A program made the position numbers and the translations under genes. DNA of 64,000 nt. Source: Alteromonas naphthalenivorans (lineage in GTDB: Bacteria > Pseudomonadota > Gammaproteobacteria > Enterobacterales > Alteromonadaceae). The notes under the pieces were generated by a model that was not told where the DNA came from, did not search any database, and was given only the letters and a program-made list of their open reading frames with translations. The DNA lies in the NCBI RefSeq assembly GCF_000213655.1, contig NC_015554.1, positions 3,658,001 to 3,722,000 on the forward strand, in the 5' to 3' direction. Below are positions 40,745 to 49,143 of this stretch, piece after piece (position 1 is the stretch's first letter; each line of letters opens with the position of its first letter).

Positions 40745-41374
40745 ATGAATAATGAAATAAAACAAAACTTCGAAGAAAAGATCAGGCTTGTCCTTATAGA
40801 GTTAAAATCGACACTTGAAGAAAATTTTGAGTTAATGCTTCGACGTCATGCGGCAGATGGTTTAGTTCGTTCAGGAAACACGATCAAAGCCACAATGGAT
40901 ATGATTTCAAGACATACATCCGAGCTTTATGATGAAATTCTTGCCTATTTAGACGTGCTCTCAATTCATTACTACTCTTTATTAGAAAGTGATGTCTCAA
41001 ATCTTGCAAGCAAAGCACAAGCTCAATTAAAAGTTGAAACAATAGCTAAGTTTAAGAAAAGTACTGAACTCGCAGGAAATCCAAGCTTATATGAAAGAAT
41101 GCTCCCAGATTTGGAAGCTGAAATGGCAAAAAATTTAGCGACTTTTCAGAATGCACTCAATGCTAAGGTATTGGAAATTAAGCATAGCACTTATAAATCG
41201 CCTTACGAAAAACTACTTTGGATTTTTGAAGCTATACTGCTTGCTATTTCAATATTTCTTGCTGGCATGTGGTTTAAAGATCCAGAAGGAAATTACGAAC
41301 CAATACTTATTGGCTTAGGGTTAATTATGCCATTGGTTTATTTGTTAATTAGGCGAGTATCAAAAAGTAACTAA
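40745..41374 (+). CDS. Cargo protein 1: coiled-coil protein with two C-terminal membrane helices
   Basis: 209 residues from the ATG at 40745 (MNNEIKQNFEEKIRLVLIEL); the frame opens 22 codons earlier at a TTG. It has a long helical, charged N-terminal part (~1-160) with no catalytic motif, then two membrane helices (~163-183 and ~188-205) and a short basic tail. The ribosome site is weak. It is the first gene of the element's left side, downstream of the GTTGACA and GTTACCCAGTAAC arrays. Not recognised. Membrane-tethered coiled-coil proteins are common effectors in phage defence, but no other defence signature is present. Confidence 0.65.
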   Translation: MNNEIKQNFEEKIRLVLIELKSTLEENFELMLRRHAADGLVRSGNTIKATMDMISRHTSELYDEILAYLDVLSIHYYSLLESDVSNLASKAQAQLKVETIAKFKKSTELAGNPSLYERMLPDLEAEMAKNLATFQNALNAKVLEIKHSTYKSPYEKLLWIFEAILLAISIFLAGMWFKDPEGNYEPILIGLGLIMPLVYLLIRRVSKSN

Positions 41375-41451
41375 CCAAGTGTGGATTTTTTCAGATTGAT
41401 GAAAAATGTTTCGAAACAACTTATACAACGCATAAAAAGGGGCACACGGTA

Positions 41452-42069
41452 ATGGAAGATATAAAAGAGATTTCAATTTTGAGCAAGGGAATAGCTGCAC
41501 TTCTTTTCCTTGCCGCACTCGGTCACACTAGCGCCACTCTTTTGCCTATCCTTGCAGACCAGCAGCCTTCCAGTCCCGCAATGACTAAAGTTTTAGGATT
41601 TGTTCTATGGTATGGCTTATTCTTCATGGTCATTATGTCATGGAGGGGTAAAAAAAAGCTTATAGGCTTTATTACTGGGGCCGCAATAGGATTCGCAGTC
41701 TATTTTGTTCTAGGAATGTCGGTTGGTTATAATAATGCTGAAACACGAGCGATAGAGCAAGCAGTTCAAAACAGCAACGCGGGTCTGCCTATCATGATCG
41801 ATGACTCAACACGCCTTGATAGAGTAGCGATAGATCAAAAAAATAAGAGATACACCTACTTCATATCTATTATAGATTTAACTGCAAGTGAAATAGACAT
41901 ATCAATCATGAATCAGCACTTTTTTGAAAATACCAAACCACAGTCTTGCCAAAACGAACAACTAAAAGTATTTTTTGGTGAGGGATACAGCATTAACTAC
42001 AGCTATTTCGACAAAGCTAACTCATATATTGTTGAGTACACCGTACAACCAAAAGATTGCATGGGATAA
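41452..42069 (+). CDS. Cargo protein 2: three-helix membrane protein with soluble tail
   Basis: 205 residues. There are three hydrophobic segments (~10-32, ~46-63 and ~70-92) followed by a soluble C-terminal domain (~95-205) with two cysteines (SCQNEQ, KDCMG) that could pair outside the cytoplasm. The ATG lies 10 bases after AAGGGG. It follows cargo gene 1 by 77 bases in the same direction. The product is not recognised; there are no enzymatic motifs. Confidence 0.65.
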   Translation: MEDIKEISILSKGIAALLFLAALGHTSATLLPILADQQPSSPAMTKVLGFVLWYGLFFMVIMSWRGKKKLIGFITGAAIGFAVYFVLGMSVGYNNAETRAIEQAVQNSNAGLPIMIDDSTRLDRVAIDQKNKRYTYFISIIDLTASEIDISIMNQHFFENTKPQSCQNEQLKVFFGEGYSINYSYFDKANSYIVEYTVQPKDCMG

Positions 42070-42194
42070 CTGAAACTCGACATATAGTGTTTCAGACTTG
42101 AAGTCTGTAATAAAAATAACTCCGTACTGCCACTTCTCCAAATATGAGTATGCCGGAGCTATCTATGATTCAGGACCGAACCGACTAGCTATAA

Positions 42195-43070
42195 CTATAT
42201 GATAGCACTAATTATAACTGCGAGAGCAAGTGCCCATATCGCGGTAATTATGCTCTTTAATGGTAATTGCAGATTCGTTATTACTTGAAGTAATTGCTGA
42301 TGCGCGACTTGCTCAGGTATAGACTCATGCTCATCAATGATGGTATCAGCGAACTCTTCTTCACTATCATCAGGTTCGTTCGTTTCCTGAGGACCAACAG
42401 TTGATGAGAGGCTTACGCCAGAAACAAATGCAGTTGCACCGTCATTTATAACCAAATCTCGTGAATGATATGGCTCACGCAAGCTATCATCTACTTCATA
42501 AGTAAACGACGCTAACTCTGAGTAGACTTCAAGTTTGGCATCACTATCTAAATCATATCGCTCTGCAAGCGCGTGTACTTGCGCTTCTGGCATATACATT
42601 TCAAAGATGATGTCATCTTCACCCGGATCATAATTCATTCTAAAGCAACTGCCCCAAAAGACTCCTTGGTTTATAACTTGCTTTTCGTTGTCCTTTGGAT
42701 CTCTGGCTGGCTCGCCAGACCTCAGGTTGACCTTTATAGACCCTTTCGGTCTGACTATTATGAATTCATCATTCTTATCGGTTTCATCTAAGCAATATAT
42801 ATTGTCAGCGAATTTTTCGTAATCGACTTGCCCAGAAATAATAATCTCGGTACTGACGTCGGCGGTGATTTGTTTTTCTGGTGTGTTTTTTAACTTGCCT
42901 GAAAAATCATAGTCTTTTTTGTGGGTTTTGAGGCTTGTTATGACTTTGACGTTTTGAAGAGGCAATGCTATCGAATTTAACCGCCTTTCCCATTTAAAGT
43001 TATGTTTTTCGTCTACTTGTAGATATTCCGTCTCCGAGACCTTCCTTAATAGTTTTCCACTTGAGAACAA
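42195..43070 (-). CDS. Cargo protein 3: tail-anchored protein of unknown function
   Basis: 291 residues ending in a single C-terminal membrane helix (~272-291, SIITAIWALALAVIISAII), so it is a tail-anchored cytoplasmic protein. The soluble part is acidic, predicted mostly beta, with no known motif. The start is TTG behind a strong GGAGG (43076-43080), 5 bases away. It converges with cargo gene 2; the 125-base gap between them holds nothing evident. A GTTACCCAGTAAC palindrome lies 128 bases upstream of the start. Not recognised. Confidence 0.65.
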   Translation of the reverse strand: MFSSGKLLRKVSETEYLQVDEKHNFKWERRLNSIALPLQNVKVITSLKTHKKDYDFSGKLKNTPEKQITADVSTEIIISGQVDYEKFADNIYCLDETDKNDEFIIVRPKGSIKVNLRSGEPARDPKDNEKQVINQGVFWGSCFRMNYDPGEDDIIFEMYMPEAQVHALAERYDLDSDAKLEVYSELASFTYEVDDSLREPYHSRDLVINDGATAFVSGVSLSSTVGPQETNEPDDSEEEFADTIIDEHESIPEQVAHQQLLQVITNLQLPLKSIITAIWALALAVIISAII

Positions 43071-43197
43071 ATTAACCTCCCTTTTATATTATTATGTATT
43101 TTAGACGTAATACTAGCCAAACAAATCTGCTAAGCAAAGGTGATTCAGATTTACGTGCATAGTAAAGATCCCTCCCCCTAAATTTCTGTTACCCAGT

Positions 43198-43210
43198 AAC
43201 ATTAATTAAT
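43198..43210. repeat. Fourth copy of GTTACCCAGTAAC
   Basis: Identical to the three copies at 40520-40613, with the same TTTCT left flank and ATTAA right flank. It lies between cargo gene 3 (divergent from it) and the left end of the IS21-type element, which supports a regulatory role for the cargo block. Confidence 0.8.
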
Positions 43211-43507
43211 AATGCCTCTCATCATAACCCTCTTCAATCACGCCTGAGGATTCTAATTTCTTTATTAGACCAGAGAAGCTCGTGACATTTGCATATTCTC
43301 ATGCATCGCGATCACCTAATACCATCTAAGCCGATCACCTAATACTATCCATCGCGATCACTCAATACCATCGATGCAGATCACTTTTTGGTCAAAATGG
43401 TATTGAGTGATCGGCTTGAATGGTATCGTTCAATTTATACTCATTTTTGTCTATCCAGTAGGTGTTTTTAACCGTTATCCTTTTCATTTTTGATGATGAG
43501 AATAACC

Positions 43508-45053
43508 ATGCCAACGGCACCTATTTCAATGCGTAAACTTAAAGAGATTTTAAGACTAAAATACGACTGTAAACTCAGTCATCGAAAGATAGCAAACAGC
43601 TTATCTATTTCACCTTCAATTGTTTCTAAATATGCCTGTAAATCAGCAGAGTTAGGTATCACTTGCTGGCCACTTGATGAAAAATGGGATGATCATTCTC
43701 TGCAACGAGCATTCTTCAAAACAAAGCCCCGACTAAAAGGCTTTAGTATTCCTGACTGGTTGTTAGTTCAGCAGGAGCTGCGACCCAAAACCATGACGCT
43801 ATTGCTGCTTTGGCAAGAATACAAAGAGCGACACGAGGAAGGATTTTACAGTTACACCCACTTCTGCCGACAGTACAAGGCATGGCTTAAATGTCAAAAA
43901 CCGTCCATGCGACAAAACCATAAAGCAGGTGAAAAACTGTTTGTTGATTACTGCGGCCCAACTATGAATATTGTTGATGCTAGTACAGGTGAATACCGTA
44001 CAGCTCAAGTGTTTGTCGCAGTTATGGGCGCATCTAATTATACGTATGCGGAGGCAACGTATAGCCAAAAAGCTAGAAGATTGGGTGATGAGTCATGCTC
44101 GTTGTTTTGAGTTTCTTGGTGGTGTGCCAGAGCTGGTAATCCCTGACAACTTAAAAAGTGCGGTAACTAAACCTTGTCGATATGAGCCTGATTTAAATCC
44201 AACCTACCAACAATTGGCGACACACTACAATACGGTCATTGTGCCTGCTAGACCTTATAAGCCCAAGGATAAAGCCAAAGCAGAAGTGGGTGTGCAAATT
44301 GTCGAACGCTGGATAATGGCACGGCTTCGCAATGAAAGCTTCTTTAGCTTGCGCCAATTAAACCTAAAGATACAAAAACTGCTTGTCGACTTAAACCAGC
44401 GGAAAATGAAGAAGCACCCTGGTTCAAGGCTCAGTCAGTTTGAATCCATTGATAAACCTGCTCTCAAACCACTACCCACACAGGCTTACAGTTACACCTT
44501 AGTCAAACAAGTAAGCGTGCATATTGATTATCATGTCGAAGTTGAAAAACACTACTACTCAGTACCTCATACCTTGATCAAACAAAAGCTTGAAGCCCAT
44601 GCCACAGGTCAACTGGTGACACTTTACCATCAGGGTGTTCAAGTAGCCGTTCATCCAAGATCACACCGAGAAGGTGCACACACTACGCTTGATCTACATA
44701 TGCCAATAGCTCATCAAAAGCAGCAGCAATGGACACCACAACGGTTCGAGCGTTGGGCAGCTAAGTTCGGTGGTTCAACGGAGCAGTTTGTTATGCAATT
44801 GATGCAAGCTAAAAAGCATCCAGAACAAAGCTACCGTGCTTGTATGGGGTTATTAAGCCTAGGTAAGAAGTTTACTGACCAACGTCTTGAAGCAGCCTGT
44901 CATCGCGCATTAGCCACAGGTGTTACTCGCGTAAAACAAGTAAAAAACATTTTAGAAAAGGGCTTGGATAAGCAACCCTTGCCACAAGCTCAAGGTGATT
45001 TACTACAAGATATTGATCATAAAAATATCCGCGGCAACAACTATTACCATTAA
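43508..45053 (+). pseudogene. istA: istA transposase, frameshifted
   Basis: IS21-family DDE transposase. The N-terminal part (MPTAPISMRKLKEILRLKYD, HTH, then [11 protein letters not shown] with a catalytic Asp) runs in one frame to a stop at 44110. The C-terminal part ([20 protein letters not shown] and [11 protein letters not shown] onwards) continues in the +1 frame to 45053. The break is at about 44068-44072 (CAAAAAGCTAGAAG), where one extra base separates TYSQK from LEDW. Shifting back would need +1 movement, unlike the -1 slippage of IS elements, so inactivation (or a base-calling error) is more likely than programmed frameshifting. Confidence 0.88.
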
Positions 45054-45081
45054 TCAAAACTAACAAACCAAAGGAAATCTT

Positions 45082-45814
45082 ATGCAAAATATCAATCAAC
45101 AAGTCAATAACCAGTTAAGTAACTTAAAGCTAAGCGGTATACGTGATGCACTATTGCAGCAATATGAGCAACCCAATCTATACGTAGAACAAAGTTTCGA
45201 AGAGCGGCTAAGTTTATTGCTTGAGCATGAAATAACACAGCGTGACCAGCGTAAAATTGATCGCTTAACTCGTCAAGCAAAGTTCAGAGTTGGCGGCACA
45301 CTGGCTCAACTAAACTATGGCGCAGCACGACAACTCGATAAAACTCAGATCCGTTCATTAGCACAAGGTGAATGGCTTCGCCTTCATCAAAACATCTTGA
45401 TCACGGGCGCAACGGGGTGTGGCAAAACTTACCTCGCTTGCGCGCTTGGTCAAAACCACTGCCAACAAGGGAGTAGCGTTTATTATTTTAGGCTTAAAGA
45501 GCTATTAGAAAAGATGTTCTTAGCGCAAGCCGATGGTAGTTATCGAAAACTGATCAACAAGCTTAGCTCTGCCAATTTACTGATCCTAGATGATTGGGGG
45601 ATTAGAGCCATTAACAGCTCAACAACGCAGTGATTTACTGGAATTAATTGATGCGAGATATGACACAAAATCGACCTTAATTGCCAGCCAATTACCGATA
45701 GAAAATTGGTATGAAATGATCGGAGAATCGACACATGCTGATGCGATCCTAGATCGGCTTGTTCACGGAGCAATAAAGTTGGAATTAAAAGGCGAATCGA
45801 TGCGAAAAAACTAA
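45082..45814 (+). pseudogene. istB: istB helper ATPase, frameshifted
   Basis: AAA+ ATPase that assists IstA. Walker A is in ITGATGCGKTYLACAL and Walker B in LLILDDWG. After DDWG the frame runs into a stop at 45633, while the normal continuation LEPLTAQQRSDLLELIDARY resumes in the +1 frame to 45814. One extra G in a G5 run at 45596-45600 explains the break. AAAGGAAATC precedes the ATG. Together with the istA frameshift it indicates a non-autonomous copy. Confidence 0.88.
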
Positions 45815-45918
45815 ATTCCTTGACTGATGGCGATCACTCAAGTTAGATTTTACTAAGGTCTACTGGCAGACAAAAAAGTGATCGGCTTGAATAGTATTGA
45901 CCGATCGGCTTCATGGTA

Positions 45919-46515
45919 TTACGCAACATTCGCATCAGCCATTAATCGAGTCAAGTCATCATGGTTTTGCTTCATCTCGATTAAGAGCGCATCCCATGTT
46001 TTATTTTGCTTGCGACGAGTTAGTTGTTCAAAAAGCTTAAGTTCAATAGAGATTTGTTTTTTACGCTTTTGGCGCTTGTGTATGCTTTGACGTTTACTTG
46101 CCTGATAGCGTTTCCAGAAGTCTGGGCCAAGCGCATCAATCGCTTCTTGAAGTTTATCTATATCTTCTTGCTGGGCTTTGACTTCACTCTCTTGCGCTTC
46201 TTTAATCGCTTTTATTAACTCTTGCCCTTTCTCTTCAGAGACGCCATCACCAGCTAATTGTTCGAACAATTCGTCAACTTTTTCTTTAACCCACTTAGAA
46301 GATCGAGTTACTGAATATCCTTTGCTGTTAAGGTAATTCACCACTTCCTTAAGGTGCTCTCTGGCATCAAAATCGTACTGAAATTCGTCTTTGTATTTGT
46401 ATGTTTCAAAGCACAAATCGAATACAACTTCATGGATATTGTCTTCTGAAATACGCTTGGGCTTGCGACCAAATCTTTGATAGCTTTCGATGCTGATCTG
46501 TTCTTGTTCGCTCAT
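45919..46515 (-). CDS. Charged helical protein of unknown function at the end of the recombinase operon
   Basis: 198 residues, soluble, highly charged and mostly helical with a long coiled coil (~85-160) and a basic segment (KRQSIHKRQKRKKQ). It lies 99 bases downstream of the 145-aa gene on the same strand, so it may belong to the same transcript. Its last codons (MADANVA-stop, with TAA at 45919-45921) lie within or against the IS21 right terminus, so the natural C-terminus may have been cut by that insertion. Not recognised; possibly a DNA-binding accessory protein. Confidence 0.6.
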   Translation of the reverse strand: MSEQEQISIESYQRFGRKPKRISEDNIHEVVFDLCFETYKYKDEFQYDFDAREHLKEVVNYLNSKGYSVTRSSKWVKEKVDELFEQLAGDGVSEEKGQELIKAIKEAQESEVKAQQEDIDKLQEAIDALGPDFWKRYQASKRQSIHKRQKRKKQISIELKLFEQLTRRKQNKTWDALLIEMKQNHDDLTRLMADANVA

Positions 46516-46614
46516 AAAGTACTCCTGACTTTTAAAATGTGCTAACGCGCTTCGCTTGTTGAATCCCTGCTGAATGTAAAAGCAAGTTTTACAATCACCA
46601 GCGATTGACTGTTA

Positions 46615-47052
46615 TCAGTGCCTTGAACCCATTTGAACCGGGATGACTTTTCCACTTTTCAAGTCTCGATTTTCTTTCTCAAGCTCTCTGCCTCGCTCTA
46701 CCAGCTTTAGGTTATCAGCCATCATGATGTGAAGCTTGTACGTAAGTTCTTTAATCAGTTCGGCGTCTTTTTCTTTTTGCTGCTGTAACTTCTCGTTTTG
46801 CCTTTGAAGAACGCTTTTACCCTTTTTAGCAGGTTGACTAGCGACAGTCGCTTTATGATCTTTAAGCCTGTCTACAATTGCTTTGAATTTGTCTCTGTCT
46901 TGCTTGATGTAGCCTTTGCTAACAGTGCCAGCTTCACGCTCTATCAGGCCAAATGTGATCTCGTCATAACTGTTAGCGTCAACATTAACTGTTTCTCCGA
47001 CAATTAAGCGCTCCAGAGCTTCTTCACATGCTTTAAGTTTATCATCTGCCAT
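46615..47052 (-). CDS. Small coiled-coil protein, candidate SE auxiliary protein (Srap-like)
   Basis: 145 residues. A globular N-terminal half (~1-75, with GLIEREAGTVSKGYIKQDRD, HTH-like) precedes a long coiled coil (~85-135, QRQNEKLQQQKEKDAELIKE). It starts 3 bases after the 695-aa recombinase gene ends, so it is the fourth gene of the right-end operon. Its size, order and coiled coil fit the small auxiliary gene of SE elements and also TnpC of Tn554-type elements. The assignment rests on position; no enzymatic motif is present. Confidence 0.65.
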   Translation of the reverse strand: MADDKLKACEEALERLIVGETVNVDANSYDEITFGLIEREAGTVSKGYIKQDRDKFKAIVDRLKDHKATVASQPAKKGKSVLQRQNEKLQQQKEKDAELIKELTYKLHIMMADNLKLVERGRELEKENRDLKSGKVIPVQMGSRH

Positions 47053-47055
47053 AAC

Positions 47056-49143
47056 CTATACCTCTGCCGCCTCTGAAGGCTCTCTGTTTATCCTGTGCTT
47101 TTTAAACTTAACTAGTTCGTCTAGATTCGCCTTAGTTAATTGATGCTCACCAGAATCTTCTTCATATAGCTCAAGCTCTTCTGTGGTTAGCTCTATTTCT
47201 CGATCAACGTTAGATTCTTTAATAATTGCCCCTTCACACGTTAGGCAGCTAGTAAAGTCACCAAGCATAAAGCTGTCACAATCACCGACCTTGGTACAAC
47301 CGCCTAAGAGGGTTTCTCGGTAGGCAAATTCACCTTTTTCCACTTTCTTGACGGTCTCTTCCCTTACCTCTGTAATCAGTACTTCGCCATTACGGAGTGC
47401 TTCGTTTTGTCGCTCAATGTATGAACCCGTTTTGCCATAGAGCGGTTCATCACTACCAAGGATGTCTGAAAGCACTCGGTCAGCCATGTTGTATGGGATA
47501 CCTGTACGAAACTCTTTGATGATATGCTCTGGCGGCAACTCATATTTGCCCGTCTTCTCATTGAAGTAACCGAAGATAGACTCAGCCTTTTCAAAGTTGT
47601 TACTGTAATAGCGCGTCATGGCTCGTGTAACATGCTTTAATTGGGCTTTAAGCGATGCCTCAGAGACAAAGCCTGCATTGCTGGCATAGTACGCTAGAGA
47701 GCGCCTAAATTGATGGCTGTGAAGAGGCCACACTTCACCTATTTGATACTTCTCTTCCAATAAGAAATCTCTTTCATCATCACTGTTATTTAGCTCTTTA
47801 AAGTCAAGCTCTGTGATGACAAGGTCTTTCAACCATGACGGTTTGTGCCGCTCTCTGAATGTAGCAGGATAGATTTCTGAGATTTGTTTGTTTACCTTTA
47901 TAAATTCGGTGGTTGTAAATAGCCAGTCATCTTTCAGATTTAAGTTATGGAGAGCGCTTAATCCTTTATGAATCCTCTCCAATACCGCTACTGCCATCTT
48001 CACTTCATCTGGCGCAGACCAAGATACCTTAACCCTTTGTCCTGTAAACTTAGTTGTAGATGAGATAACCTCAACCACTTTTTTCTTATCAATGACTTTA
48101 CCATCTTTAGCCTTCACTTCTTCTGAACAAACAGATTTTGAAATCGATTTAGGCTTCATACGCTGCACTTCTTGGTTACGCATGCCTGTAAAATAATGAA
48201 GTGTTAATTTGCAAATGTACTGTATTTTAGCAAGTACTTTTTGAAGTTCATTGCGATTAGAAACACCAAATTCACCCTTAAAAAGTTTATTTAGTCCATG
48301 CCCTTTTAACGCTTGACTCATATCGGGACGCCATTGTGCTGTGCCACCCACAGCTAATGCTTTTTGTCTCTCGTGAGACAGGCCGTAATAAGGATCTTTA
48401 AATTTGGCTAAGAAAGCAGCTATGCGTCGAGAATACTTATGTATGTGCTTGATATCACTTTCTAAATGATCTCCAATTAGCAAGTATATACGTTGTGGAA
48501 TTATTACAGTTTGGTCATTGTCGAGTCGGTCAATGTCCACATCTGCTATTGCTGTGACATCAAATCTAAGTATTGACTCACCAAGAAACAACAACCCATT
48601 GACTAGTGCTTTTGCTTTGCTATTGAAGGCAGGTTTTTGGTGTTCTGTGACAAATAAAGCGAATAGTCTTTCATCTGAGAACAATTCCTTTAAGGTTACT
48701 TCGCCTAAAGTAGGGATCTCACTCAACCTAATACAGTATTTGGCTGCTTTTGATAAGACGATAAAATAATTGTATAACGTACTCACGGCCAGCATTCCTG
48801 TGTGGCCTGCGGGTCTTGAATACATCAGATGAAACAAAATGATCTTCATCTCATTGATAATTGCACTTGTATGTGGGCAGATACTCCCTTCTGTAATTGT
48901 TTCGAAGTTAAAAACGCTTATTCGATTAGCGCTTAATCGATAAGGGTTAAAGTCCCAAACGTTATCGCCAAACATTGCCGTAACCTTGTTGTTCGTATCT
49001 CTGCACAGCACAAAGTCATGCGGTATTTCGAGTTCAACTGATTTATCAAATGATAGCGAATCAGGAGCAAGGGCATCTGTTAGTTCGTCTGCGTTAAAGC
49101 ATGTATTTTCCAGCGTTTTTAGTCTTTCATTTAGATTAGGCAC
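47056..49143 (-). CDS. Tyrosine recombinase, catalytic (IntB-like)
   Basis: A 695-residue site-specific recombinase. Arg322 (YFTGMRNQEV), His477-x-x-Arg480 (HSHQFRRSLAYY), His504 (LKHVTRAMTRYY) and Tyr512/513 make a complete R-H-R-H-Y set. A C-terminal cysteine cluster (~630-660: GGCTKVGDC, then SCLTCEG) suggests a zinc-binding tail. Very long compared with phage integrases (~350-400), as in the multi-recombinase elements. Its start overlaps the 634-aa gene by 8 bases. Likely role: one of the two active recombinases that excise or integrate the element. Confidence 0.88.
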   Translation of the reverse strand: MPNLNERLKTLENTCFNADELTDALAPDSLSFDKSVELEIPHDFVLCRDTNNKVTAMFGDNVWDFNPYRLSANRISVFNFETITEGSICPHTSAIINEMKIILFHLMYSRPAGHTGMLAVSTLYNYFIVLSKAAKYCIRLSEIPTLGEVTLKELFSDERLFALFVTEHQKPAFNSKAKALVNGLLFLGESILRFDVTAIADVDIDRLDNDQTVIIPQRIYLLIGDHLESDIKHIHKYSRRIAAFLAKFKDPYYGLSHERQKALAVGGTAQWRPDMSQALKGHGLNKLFKGEFGVSNRNELQKVLAKIQYICKLTLHYFTGMRNQEVQRMKPKSISKSVCSEEVKAKDGKVIDKKKVVEVISSTTKFTGQRVKVSWSAPDEVKMAVAVLERIHKGLSALHNLNLKDDWLFTTTEFIKVNKQISEIYPATFRERHKPSWLKDLVITELDFKELNNSDDERDFLLEEKYQIGEVWPLHSHQFRRSLAYYASNAGFVSEASLKAQLKHVTRAMTRYYSNNFEKAESIFGYFNEKTGKYELPPEHIIKEFRTGIPYNMADRVLSDILGSDEPLYGKTGSYIERQNEALRNGEVLITEVREETVKKVEKGEFAYRETLLGGCTKVGDCDSFMLGDFTSCLTCEGAIIKESNVDREIELTTEELELYEEDSGEHQLTKANLDELVKFKKHRINREPSEAAEV

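Larger units (their letters stand above)
43302..45928 (+). mobile_element. Decayed IS21-family insertion sequence (boundaries approximate)
   Basis: An istA-istB pair, both frameshifted, flanked by multiple end repeats typical of IS21. On the left are four ~22-bp units around GATCACCTAATACCATC (43308-43390); on the right the inverted counterparts run from 45871 to 45920 (AGTGATCGGCTTGAATAG and CATGGTATTA). The outermost bases were set to TG...CA by analogy with IS21. No clear target duplication was found, so ends may be off by about 15 bases. It sits inside the larger element between cargo and recombinase operon. Confidence 0.8.

Noticed and set aside
44060..45605. Programmed ribosomal frameshifting in istA and istB
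   Set aside because: Both breaks need +1 shifts and neither site forms a standard slippery heptamer; loss of function or base-calling error is simpler.
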